Made by a program: the position numbers and the translations under genes
Source: Pseudomonadota bacterium
Lineage (GTDB): Bacteria; Pseudomonadota; Alphaproteobacteria; Rhizobiales; Rhizobiaceae
NCBI GenBank assembly: GCA_023404095.1
Contig: JAEYDD010000071.1
Coordinates: 44,447 to 108,446, forward strand
DNA length: 64,000 nt
Direction: 5' to 3'
Notes under the pieces: generated by a model
The model's database searches: none
The model's input: only the letters and a program-made list of their open reading frames with translations
Told to the model about the DNA's origin: nothing
In this document: positions 8,601-16,450 of the stretch, one piece after another
How the letters are laid out: each line of letters opens with the position of its first letter
Numbering within the stretch: the first letter of the stretch is position 1

Positions 8601-9173
8601 TAGTAAAAGCATTTGCCCAAGCTAGCACAGCCCCGGCATAACATTTACTTTTGCCGCTGAGCACCATTCCAATCCTGCCGATCGCTGAAGGTCACACCTG
8701 CGGCTCCAGTGGAACATTCCGGCGCCTAAACGGTTTGAAACTGGGCCTTGGAGGCCTTGTCTAGGCCCGTCGCGTGTCTGGCATGCTGAGCCAGGATCTA
8801 GCTCGCCGACACCAGTGGAGGCCTGTCTATTCCTCGGCCGGCGGTCGTGAGGGGAGAACTTGCGAATGCGCATGCAACTGATAGCCAGTTCGGGACCGGA
8901 CACTGGCCTCGCTGGACGGAGCAACGAAGCCTCCGGCTTGGCTCATCCGGAGGTTTCGCGCACCCGTAGAATGAAGCACCGGGGATGAACTTTCCGCGAT
9001 AGCGGAGCTAGCGGGGTCCGGCTGTTCCAGAATATCACTTCGTAGTGGCAACGGCATTCATCATTTCAGGGAGTGTAGATGGCAAAACAGACCACTTCCC
9101 CGCGGAACAAAGTAACACCTGAACGGTTTGTGGAGGCCGGTCCCCGCCGGTGTTCGTTAATGCTACAAACTGG
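8601..9173. other. intergenic region, possible small RNA at its right end
   Basis: No convincing protein gene is present. An open frame begins MAKQTTSPRNKV at 9079, but it runs through the terminator hairpin at 9174-9206 and shows no family features. The last ~130 bases before that terminator could be a small RNA gene or the 3' end of a short transcript. Confidence 0.35.
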
Positions 9174-9206
9174 AATGCCGATGGGCGCCCCCCATCGGCA
9201 TTTTTT
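9174..9206 (+). terminator. strong Rho-independent terminator
   Basis: AATGCCGATGGG (9174-9185) pairs perfectly with CCCATCGGCATT (9191-9202) over a 5-base loop. The final TT of the stem begins a run of six T (9201-9206). This is a textbook intrinsic terminator on the plus strand, yet no clear gene ends just before it. Confidence 0.85.
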
Positions 9207-9514
9207 CGTTTGCGGGCAACCATACGTGGATATAGTTCTCAGTGGTGCGATGCGCCTTTTCGGCAGTGGCCTCTCGTGCGCCTCCCCTTGGAGTTGGCGG
9301 TACCGCAGAAACAAAGGCACCAGCGCTAGGGTGAGCCTAACGCTGGTGCAACGAGCCCTTCTGTGGGACCCGCACCGACGTTGCCTCCGGCAAAAGAGCC
9401 CCGTCGGCCTTTCCCGACCCAGCCGGCTCCGGAGAAGTCATGAGGGCCAGTTCGCTCGAACTTCTGGAATTTTTGAAAGTTCCCGCTCGCTGTATCACCC
9501 TCCTACCTCTCGCT

Positions 9515-9540
9515 GGAACATTTAGCCAACCTCCAAGTTT
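9515..9540 (+). promoter_or_regulatory. possible EcfG-type stress promoter
   Basis: GGAAC at 9515-9519 is followed, after 16 bases, by AGTT (9536-9539), close to the EcfG/RpoE2 general-stress consensus GGAAC-N16/17-CGTT. It lies 25 bases before the DUF982 start. The -10 C is not matched, so this is tentative. Confidence 0.35.
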
Positions 9541-9564
9541 TCGAGTACAGGGAGGATACGGGCT

Positions 9565-9810
9565 GTGACAGATCCGAGATATTGGACAAAATGTGTAGAG
9601 CTGGAGATCAATGGCAAACTGCGACGCATACGCAGCACCAGGCATGCCGAAGAATGTCTGAGGGAATGGCCGGAGAAGCAGAATGATGCATACACGGAGG
9701 CCATGCGGGTCTGCCGAGCAGTACTCATGAGAGGAGCACCGCGACGCGTGGCACGGGAGGCATTCCTGCACGCGGCGGAGGAGGCCGGAATCTACATCCG
9801 AAAGCGATGA
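9565..9810 (+). CDS. DUF982 domain-containing protein
   Basis: The 81-residue product starts with GTG at 9565 after GGGAGGA. It matches DUF982, a family almost confined to Rhizobiales: W at residue 7, a short N-terminal hairpin, HAEECLREWP, YTEAMRVCRAVL and AREAFLHAAEEAGI in the right order and spacing. These proteins are small, cytoplasmic and often plasmid-borne in many copies. Function unknown. The possible EcfG-like promoter upstream suggests stress expression. Confidence 0.85.
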   Translation: MTDPRYWTKCVELEINGKLRRIRSTRHAEECLREWPEKQNDAYTEAMRVCRAVLMRGAPRRVAREAFLHAAEEAGIYIRKR

Positions 9811-9912
9811 TTTCTTCCTACTGCTCCATGATGCGCCTGGGCGCCCTTAATCCTAGACTCGGTCGAGTGGCCTCTGTGCGCTAGGTCGAGCCGCGCCTCA
9901 TTGCAACGTAGA

Positions 9913-10098
9913 TTATCCTAGCCTGGAAAGCTCCGCACGAATCTCTTCGACTTGTTCGGGGCCGATGCGCTCCAACAGCTCCTTATCGCTCATATCTGAA
10001 AGCTCACTGACGTGCCGATAGCCATGAGAAAGCAGGACGACCGTGAGGCGGACGCTGAGGGGAGAGAAGTTTAAAGCATCGGGCCCAGGCTTCAACAT
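9913..10098 (-). CDS. small helix-hairpin-helix protein (RpoA-CTD-like)
   Basis: The 61-residue product (LSVRLTVVLLSHGYRHVSEL, then SDMSDKELLERIGPEQVEEI) has the helix-hairpin-helix pattern of the RNA polymerase alpha C-terminal domain, with the short loop IGPEQ in the hairpin. Such stand-alone domains may bind DNA or protein. The start at 10098 lacks a clear ribosome site. Known homologues are not recalled with certainty. Confidence 0.5.
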   Translation of the reverse strand: MLKPGPDALNFSPLSVRLTVVLLSHGYRHVSELSDMSDKELLERIGPEQVEEIRAELSRLG

Positions 10099-10178
10099 GG
10101 CCGGATGGTAATCCGGCTAACGTCCCTCGCAAGAGCCAAATAAGTGAAAGGTATCGCTTCTTTTGGGGGATCTGCGAA

Positions 10179-10400
10179 TTGAGTAAGCTGAACGCGTTAA
10201 TCAAAACGGGGCATGAGAGGAACTGGTTGTGTGGATGCGCAGAGCAGGAAAATTACTATTGTCAACAAAACGGCAAATGGGTGGTGAGGGAAAAGACGAA
10301 CGACCATTCCATCCACAAGGCATTCGAAACGGAGGCCGAGGCACGCCAGTTCGCAAGACAGCTGACGGAAACCGAGCCTATTAACAGCGATGACGCGTAA
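10179..10400 (+). CDS. hypothetical protein
   Basis: A TTG start at 10179, with a weak purine-rich site (GGGGGA) upstream, gives 73 residues. The sequence has a Cys/Trp-rich first half (RNWLCGCAEQENYYCQQNGK) and a helical end (EAEARQFARQLTE), recalling small DUF2188-like strand-helix proteins. No function is assigned. It lies alone between oppositely oriented genes. Confidence 0.45.
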   Translation: MSKLNALIKTGHERNWLCGCAEQENYYCQQNGKWVVREKTNDHSIHKAFETEAEARQFARQLTETEPINSDDA

Positions 10401-10470
10401 TCTGCGGTCGCTTTACACGATTATTGCCCTTGCCGCGTTGAAGTCTACCGCACTGCCCTGATGTAGCTCA

Positions 10471-10821
10471 CTACTGTGCTGGAGCGTTTTCGGTTCCATC
10501 GGGAGAGGTTGACTGCGAATCTCCACCTGTGCTGGACGGAGGCGTCGGATCCCTATCGGCTGGGACTGTATTTCCGGGCGTATTGATGGTTCCGCCGCTG
10601 GGGGCCGAACTAGCCGGCGGCTTCTCGCTGCTTTGTGTTTCAGCAGGCGTTGCGTCGGTATCTTGAGTCTCACCCCAAAGCTCCACGCCGGCCCACGCTA
10701 CGAGCGCCAGGACCAGTGCCGTTGTTAACACAACGGCTACCGGACGCCCGAGGGGACCTGGGCGAACATTGCGCGCCGCCTCTTCGACAGCAGGACCGTC
10801 GCGTTCATTTAAGTTTGACAT
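10471..10821 (-). CDS. single-pass membrane-anchored hypothetical protein
   Basis: The 116-residue product has a polar N-terminus, one membrane helix (VAVVLTTALVLALVAWAGVE, residues ~28-47) and a low-complexity tail rich in Pro, Ser, Thr and Asp that would lie in the periplasm. It resembles small rhizobial stress proteins of unknown role. GGAAC occurs about 40 bases upstream on the same strand, like an EcfG -35, but no good -10 follows. Confidence 0.6.
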   Translation of the reverse strand: MSNLNERDGPAVEEAARNVRPGPLGRPVAVVLTTALVLALVAWAGVELWGETQDTDATPAETQSSEKPPASSAPSGGTINTPGNTVPADRDPTPPSSTGGDSQSTSPDGTENAPAQ

Positions 10822-11043
10822 TTTTCGCTCCCAGATACTATGTCCCTCAATTGGCGAGCCGGCATAAAGTTCCGGTGCAACTCGAGATACGTCCCTTTGC
10901 CAATTTGCGAAATGGGAGTACGCCGCTCACCAGCAAGATTGTCCGCTGACAGTTGCAAGTCCGAGGCGAACGCATTCAACCGCTAAGGTGGCCTCCGTGG
11001 CGAGTGTCGTTGGGGAGCCGCGTAGGCGACTGCGTGGCGGTGA

Positions 11044-11381
11044 TCACGAAAAGCCGAACTTGACCGCGATCCACTTGCCGAAGGTGGCCAAGGTGGCGCA
11101 AATGCCGCCGCCACCATTACGATAAGCAAGCGCATTCCGATGAACCTTTCCTTGCACCGACCAATGTCGGCAGTGATCGGCTCCATCTTCTTCAGACGGG
11201 AATCGAGATCGGACAGCTTCCGGTCGTCGATGCGGCGATCCATGGCTTCCGACTTCTGGTACTGCTGCTTGCGATCCGCCCGCGCCTGATCTTGATCGGC
11301 GAGGATGCGATCGACCTTGGCATCAAGGGAGCTGGAGCCGAGCTGCTGGTGCAGGGCGGCATCAATTTCCGGTGGCGACAT
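11044..11381 (-). pseudogene. frameshifted DUF1515-like phage lysis-region protein
   Basis: The frame from 11381 (MSPPEIDAALHQQLGSSSLD, KVDRILADQDQARADRKQQY) matches the small helical membrane protein encoded near endolysins in rhizobial prophages. After MRLLIVMVAAAF the frame breaks. Restoring one base near 11096-11106 recovers GATLATFGKWIAVKFGFS and a stop at 11044-11046. As it stands, the reading frame runs into junk to 10983. It is either a pseudogene or a sequencing indel. The intact form would have one C-terminal membrane helix. Confidence 0.6.
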
Positions 11382-11421
11382 CTCGGCTCCTTAGAGACGC
11401 AGCTTCTTGACGCGCGCGCCT

Positions 11422-12090
11422 TTAATAAACATTTTCTGGCTGTAAGCCAGCCAGGCAGGCTTTGCCGTGGGCGTCGGTCTTTGCTCCGTTCGCCGCCAGG
11501 TCGTCATTGATGATCGCCCGTGAGGCGTAGAAGTTGAACTCCGACGTCGGAGAGTCGATGAACAGCACGCGGTCGTAATCGGCGAGCTTCTTGCCGGTAA
11601 ATAGCCTCTTCTCCATCCCGTCAAACAGGATCTTGATGGCCGTTTCCATCTCGCTTGCCTCTCGGGCGTGCTGGCAATGCCAAATTTTTCATAGTTGGCA
11701 CGCCCGGTGATCTGGGCGAGGCCGCGCCCGCGGAAGGTCCAACCGTCGTTTACGGCGGTGTTCCCGAGCCGGCCGCCATAGACCTTGTTCGCCTGTTTTT
11801 GCGGGTTGTTCGCATAGGGTTGGGCTGGTGATCGTCGGGAACCGCTTCGGCCAGACCTGTGTCATGCGCTTGGCCGAATAGCTCAAGTTTTCCGTGACGG
11901 GCTGCATCTTGCCGCCCGTCTCGTGGTAGGTCTCGGCAAGGACGGCCGCGAGGTGGAATTCGCTTGTGCCGCGGCGCTCCCCCTCGTTGAGGATGGCTTC
12001 GACACCGTCCACCTGCCCCTGTGTGAGGCTGGTGCCGAAAACGCCAGACGTGCGGGCGCGAACGCTCGCGAAGAACGCTTTTCTGTCCAT
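11422..12090 (-). pseudogene. frameshifted phage endolysin (GH19 chitinase/muramidase-like)
   Basis: The start at 12090 (MDRKAFFASVRAR) follows GAGGAC. The family motifs are spread over three frames: LTQGQVDGVEAILNEGERRG and YHETGGKMQPVTE first; then AQPYANNPQKQANKVYGGRL, FRGRGLAQITGRANYEKFGI after a one-base shift near 11825; then ETAIKILFDGMEKRLFTGKK after another near 11650. The order is that of an intact ~220-residue endolysin that cleaves peptidoglycan at phage lysis. Two frameshifts make it inactive unless they are sequencing errors. Confidence 0.7.
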
Positions 12091-12171
12091 GATTATGTCC
12101 TCGGTGTTTGGATGAAGGAACCGAGGTGGTCTGCCGGAGTTACAGGTGGTCACGACCTTGGAGGTCACGCC

Positions 12172-12249
12172 ATGTATGACGGATTTGTCGAACTTTCAGT
12201 TTTCGGAATCGCCGTTCTGTTTGTGCTGTTGGTGGTCGCACTCACTTGA
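12172..12249 (+). CDS. possible 25-residue membrane peptide
   Basis: ATG at 12172 is preceded by GGAGG (12160-12164) at ideal 7-base spacing. It encodes MYDGFVELS followed by a hydrophobic stretch (VFGIAVLFVLLVVALT) and a TGA. It resembles single-helix small proteins. It runs against the prophage scrap. No relative is known to me. Confidence 0.3.
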   Translation: MYDGFVELSVFGIAVLFVLLVVALT

Positions 12250-12446
12250 ATGGAGGGCAGCAGCAGCGTCACAACTGCTCGTCGCTGGAAGCAGTTTAGA
12301 AGCAGGGTATGATTGATGTCGCGGACGCGCCGTGCGGACAGGGCCTTCCTTGCTACCCTGTCACTTGGGTCACCACGATCGCACGACGCGCCCGTTATGA
12401 TACAGAAAACTGCTCTGTATGATTGGGGCATTTTGTGCCCACCTGT

Positions 12447-13115
12447 CTAGCGCTGATCTTTGCCCGCGCCTCCGGTCGGCTGCCTCAGCTCCAGCGGGGT
12501 CATTACCCCACCTGCCCGGTCGGCCTTGTGGCTAACGGTGACGATGCGAAAACTGCCGTCCACGCCGGACCGCGTTCCAGTGAGCGACAGCATCGCCTCA
12601 GCCTGAGCCGATGGTGTCAAGTCGAGCACGACAGTGCCCTCACATCCCTCGCGCTCCGCCTCGCGCTTGCGTGCCTCGTCAATATCCTGCTTCTTGTCAC
12701 CGGCCGTCGAACGGATGACGTTGGTCGCATCGGGCAGGTGGCGATCGGTTTCGAACTCGATCTCCTCCTGCTCGAACTTCGCTTTTTCACGATCAAAGTA
12801 TTGCGCCTTCACCCTTGGTGAAGCTCCGCCGGCCGGTGTGTCGAAGGGCATAAATCCGGCGTTGTTGAACACCACATTGAGATCGGGATGCTTTTCGATC
12901 AGTTCTCTCGCGGCGGACTGGATGCTGTCGAGGCTCGATACATCGAGCCCGATGGCCGCCATGCCGGGGTTGGCTGCGGTCACTTCGTCGAGCAATGCAG
13001 TGCGCCGTCCGGAGATGATCACCTTGTTGCCAAGGCGGTGCAATGCTTCCGCCAGGCCCCGCCCGATACCGCTCGTGCCGCCGGTGATGACGATGGTGTT
13101 GCCAGTCAGTGTCAT
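12447..13115 (-). pseudogene. SDR N-terminal half fused in frame to a phage gpD (late control protein) C-terminus
   Basis: The 222-residue frame starts as a short-chain dehydrogenase (VITGGTSGIGRGLAEALHRL, LNVVFNNAG) but has no YxxxK catalytic motif. From about residue 95 the sequence changes to that of phage P2-type tail protein D: RVKAQYFDREKAKFEQ, then SLTGTRSGVDGSFRIVTVSH and TPLELRQ at the end. Intact SDRs are ~250 residues and gpD ~350, so both are cut. The join at ~12830 marks the right edge of the prophage remnant. A functional dehydrogenase is very unlikely. Confidence 0.7.
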
Positions 13116-13152
13116 GAAATCAATCTTTCATTCTAAAGAGGGTTGGAATGCT

Positions 13153-13947
13153 TCAGGCTGTGGTCGTGAAGCGCGGCGCCGGCCGGGTGGCGGAAAGCTG
13201 CGGGCCGAGGGCGAGGCGCGCCGACTCATAGGCGTTCCACAGATCGATATCCCGCAGCGCGGGGATGGTGCTCGTCTCGCCCTGATCGAGCCCGGCAAGC
13301 GCGGCGTCGACCATGTCTTCGGCCTGCATCACGATTTCGGTGGGAAGATGCTCGACCGGCAGGCCGCCGAGAGCCCAGAAATTGGTCCGTGTCGCGCCGG
13401 GCAGCACGGCCTGGGCACGGATGCCGCGGTCCGCAAGTTCGTGGTTTAGCGAGGTGGTGAACGCCTGAACGAAAGCCTTTGTCCCGCCATAGACGCCGTT
13501 GAGCAGTTCGGGCGCGATCGCAACAATCGAGGCGATATTGATCACCGTGCCGCCGCCGCGCGCCACGAAGCCGGGCACTGCCGCGTAGGTCAGGCGCATC
13601 AAGGCGGTTACGTTGAGGCGCACCATGGCTTCCATGCGATCGACATCGCTTTCCAGCAGCGTCGTGTGGGTGCCGATGCCGGCATTGTTGACCAGCGCCG
13701 TGATGCTGGCATCTTCGCGCAGCACCTTCTCGACGCCCGCAAGATCGGCCGCGTCGCCCAGATCGGCGGCAAGCACTTCCACCGCACGGTTCGTCTTGTC
13801 CGAGATCGCCGAGGCAAGCGTCTGAAGCTTGTCCCTGTTGCGGGCAACGAGGATCAGGTCGTAGCCGCGCGCGGAAAGACGGTCGGCGTAGATCGCGCCG
13901 ATGCCAGTGGAGGCGCCGGTGATGAGTGCAGTTCCCTTGGTAGGCAT
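13153..13947 (-). CDS. SDR family NAD(P)-dependent oxidoreductase
   Basis: The start at 13947 (MPTKGTALITGASTGIGAIY) has AAGGAAC upstream and gives 264 residues. The cofactor motif GASTGIG, NNAG and catalytic YGGTK (GVYGGTKAFVQAF) are intact, with Ser in NIASIVAIAPE. The pattern is of the DltE/YqjQ-like SDR subgroup. It is divergent from a GlxA-type AraC regulator over a region of nested inverted repeats, so that regulator probably controls it. Substrate unknown. Confidence 0.88.
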   Translation of the reverse strand: MPTKGTALITGASTGIGAIYADRLSARGYDLILVARNRDKLQTLASAISDKTNRAVEVLAADLGDAADLAGVEKVLREDASITALVNNAGIGTHTTLLESDVDRMEAMVRLNVTALMRLTYAAVPGFVARGGGTVINIASIVAIAPELLNGVYGGTKAFVQAFTTSLNHELADRGIRAQAVLPGATRTNFWALGGLPVEHLPTEIVMQAEDMVDAALAGLDQGETSTIPALRDIDLWNAYESARLALGPQLSATRPAPRFTTTA

Positions 13948-14001
13948 AGGTCTGTTCCTTGTTTGCGGGGAAAGCGCCCTCGCTTTCGACAAGGATGTTA
14001 T

Positions 14002-14051
14002 GGACCGAATGACATTCGTCCGATATGACGTATAAACGACGTTTTTCGGAC
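14002..14051. promoter_or_regulatory. nested inverted repeats between divergent SDR and AraC-type genes
   Basis: Three dyads occur: GGACcGAATG/CATTCGTCC (14002-14021, one bulged base), GTCCGA (14018-14023) with TCGGAC (14046-14051), and AAACG-A-CGTTT (14034-14044). The spacing resembles multi-site binding by AraC-type dimers. They lie upstream of both divergent starts. Operator function is inferred. Confidence 0.45.
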
Positions 14052-14070
14052 ATAGAACTTGGAGGGCTGA

Positions 14071-15012
14071 ATGCCTCACGTTTCCATGGTGCTGACGCCG
14101 GGCTTCCAGTTTCTGGCGCTCGGCGTGCAGGCCGCCTTCGAGCTGGCCAATGTGTTGCGGGATGAGACTTATTACACCCTTTCGATCACCTCGGTCGAAG
14201 GCGGACCTGTCATGTCATCCAGTGGTTTTGCTGTGCCGACGACCAAGCTCAACGACGTGGGACACGTGGACACGCTGCTTCTTCTGGCGGGCCTCGTACC
14301 CCCTCCGCAGCAGGATGAAACGACGCTCGCGACTTTACGCGCGATGGCCAAGGCATCGCGACGGGTCGCGGGGCTCTGCACCGGATCGTTTCTGCTAGGA
14401 CAGATGGGCTTTCTCGAGGGACGGCGCGCAACCACTCATTGGTCCTATGCCAGCGAGATGCGCAAGGCCTTTCCAAATGTGCGGGTTGAGGACGACCGTA
14501 TCTTCATAAACGAGGGGCCGGTCTGGACATCGGCCGGCCTCACTGCAGGCCTGGATCTCGCCGTCGGATTGGTCGAGAAGGATCTGGGACGCGACGTGGC
14601 AGGAGCCATCGCCCGACGGCTGGTGATGCATCATCGCCGCGCCGGGGGTCAGTCGCAGCATTCTGAATTGCTGCAACTCGCGCCCAGTAGTGACCGCATT
14701 CAAAAGACGCTTATCCATGCAAAGACCCACCTCGCCAACCCGTTGACCGTGGAGGAACTGGCTCAGGTCGCGGCACTCTCGCCCCGCCAGTTCAGCCGTG
14801 CCTTTCATGCCGAAACCGGCCAGACGCCTGCAAAGGCCGTCGAGCAACTCCGCCTTGAGGCCGCCCGCCTGATGATCGAGGAGACTCGGCATCCCATGGA
14901 TCAGATCGCCCGGGAAAGTGGTTTCGTCGATCTTCGGCGGATGCGCGATGCCTTCATGCGCCAGTATGGGCAACCCCCGCAAACGATCCGGCGGCTTGCG
15001 AAAGCCGCCTGA
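14071..15012 (+). CDS. GlxA-type transcriptional regulator (DJ-1/PfpI domain plus AraC HTH)
   Basis: The 313-residue protein has an N-terminal DJ-1/PfpI-like amidotransferase fold (residues ~1-190; nucleophile-elbow-like GLCTGSFLLGQMG, then ATTHWSYASEM) and a C-terminal AraC double helix-turn-helix (residues ~210-310; LTVEELAQVAALSPRQFSRA, then MDQIARESGFVDLRRMRDAF). GGAGGG lies before the ATG. Such regulators sense a small metabolite through the PfpI domain. It is divergent from the SDR gene, its likely target. Confidence 0.92.
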   Translation: MPHVSMVLTPGFQFLALGVQAAFELANVLRDETYYTLSITSVEGGPVMSSSGFAVPTTKLNDVGHVDTLLLLAGLVPPPQQDETTLATLRAMAKASRRVAGLCTGSFLLGQMGFLEGRRATTHWSYASEMRKAFPNVRVEDDRIFINEGPVWTSAGLTAGLDLAVGLVEKDLGRDVAGAIARRLVMHHRRAGGQSQHSELLQLAPSSDRIQKTLIHAKTHLANPLTVEELAQVAALSPRQFSRAFHAETGQTPAKAVEQLRLEAARLMIEETRHPMDQIARESGFVDLRRMRDAFMRQYGQPPQTIRRLAKAA

Positions 15013-15694
15013 GGGATGGCGGGAGAGAACTACGGCTCTTGAAGAGGATTCGAATAATTTCTCCCATTCGAATATTTGCCCGCCCTAATAGCCAACTCGC
15101 TTATGGAAAATACAATCCTGGGTGAGAACCCGTTGAAGATACATCAAAATCCAAGCCCTTTGCTTCCTCTGGCGTTCCTTAAATTCAGAACGCAAAAATG
15201 AGGTGCGGCGTGATCAAAATGCGCAACCTCCCGGCGGGTCTCATCTTGAGCAGTATCTTAGGTTTGTCGAGGCGCACTTGTTCATCGTCTGGAGCGCTAC
15301 GTTTACCTTCACGCCAGTCAGGCGACAGGCTGTAGCCTCGGCTTAAACGATATACTTGCCGCGCATGCTCCTGATCCGGCTCTTCGTCGCATGCGTTGCC
15401 GCCATTTTTGCCGTCTACGTCTCTCAGCCACGATCGCGCGAACTGTCTCCCGGGACGCGAAAATCCTACTTCCTGACGGATATGACGAAGTATGTTCGGT
15501 GGCTGGTTTCTTAGACGCCATTCTGGCTGACCTCGTGCACCGACTGAAACCCCTGCGTACTGAGTTCGCGGCCTGCCAGCACACGGACACTCACAATAAC
15601 GTGTTCATTTACTATTGAGCTTTCGGCCCCGCGGAACGTTGCGAACCATGTGCCTTTGCCGATGTGAGGTGCGGGCATCAAAAAGGACCAGCCG
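15013..15694. other. intergenic region, no supported gene
   Basis: About 680 bases hold only short open frames on both strands. One, 15365-15514, would give a 49-residue peptide with a hydrophobic start (MLLIRLFVACVAAIFAVYVS), but it lacks a ribosome site. Base use is less GC-rich at 15060-15200, suggesting old non-coding or degraded DNA before the FNT relic. Confidence 0.35.
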
Positions 15695-16372
15695 ATGACC
15701 AAAACAGGATCATTGCCACAACCCGACGAACTGTATGGCAATGTCTTCGATGCCTGTCGCGACAAGGTCGATTTGCCATTGAAAACGATGGTCGTGCCGG
15801 GTGCGCTTGCAGGCATTTATATCGGCCTCGGCGATCTTTTTGCCACGGTTGCGCTGGCTGGAGCAAATGACCTTGCGTTTGGCGCGGGTCAGGTTCTTGC
15901 CGGTATCGGTTTTTTCCTAGGGCTTGCTCTTGTAGTAGTTGCAGGCGCCGAACCTTTCACCGACACCACGCTGATGGTAGGGCCGGTTGCAGCGAGGGAG
16001 ATACCGACGGCGAAGGCGGTATTTCTCGCCGGTTTCGTTGCGTTGTCCGGATTGCACCCAGCCGGTAAGGGCGCCGTCGGCCGGGCCGCCGTGGATCTTG
16101 CCGAAACGAAAGGCGCCAAAGACTTTGCAACGACGATGGCAAGCGGTGTTCTTGCCAACCTGCTGGTCTGCCTCGCGGTGTGGCTCTCTTATGCGGCGGC
16201 CGGGTTGGAGCATTCGATCGCAAACATGTGGTGTGGTCGAGAAAAGCGCCGCGGTAGTGTTGCTCAGCGACGTCGCCGCCAATCTGTTGCCCGCAACGAT
16301 CGGGAATATCCTTGGGGCGCATTTGTCGTTCTCACCTATCACGCTGCCTATGGCAAGACGGGCCGGGCCTGA
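15695..16372 (+). pseudogene. decayed formate/nitrite transporter (FNT family)
   Basis: The frame begins as an FNT channel (PLKTMVVPGALAGIYIGLGD; GAEPFTDTTLMV; VLANLLVCLAVWLSYAAAG; LEHSIANM). Segments of the family are missing after TTLMV and between the AAAG and LEHSIANM blocks. Beyond about 16229 the frame is lost, while the next frame carries the real end (SDVAANLLPATIGNILGAHL). Intact FNTs have ~270 residues and six helices. This copy has deletions plus a frameshift and should be inactive. It sits upstream of a formate-dehydrogenase-like gene, a natural partner. Confidence 0.7.
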
Positions 16373-16450
16373 ACCGGACCGGGCGGGACGAGGCCAAGTG
16401 CGGACATCCGAGCAGCGCCGGTATCAAAGTCAAAAAGGAGGAGAGATCTC

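Noticed and set aside
9079..9525. 148-codon frame MAKQTTSPRNKV...
   Set aside because: It reads through a perfect intrinsic terminator and has no protein features; the terminator is better evidence of a short RNA.
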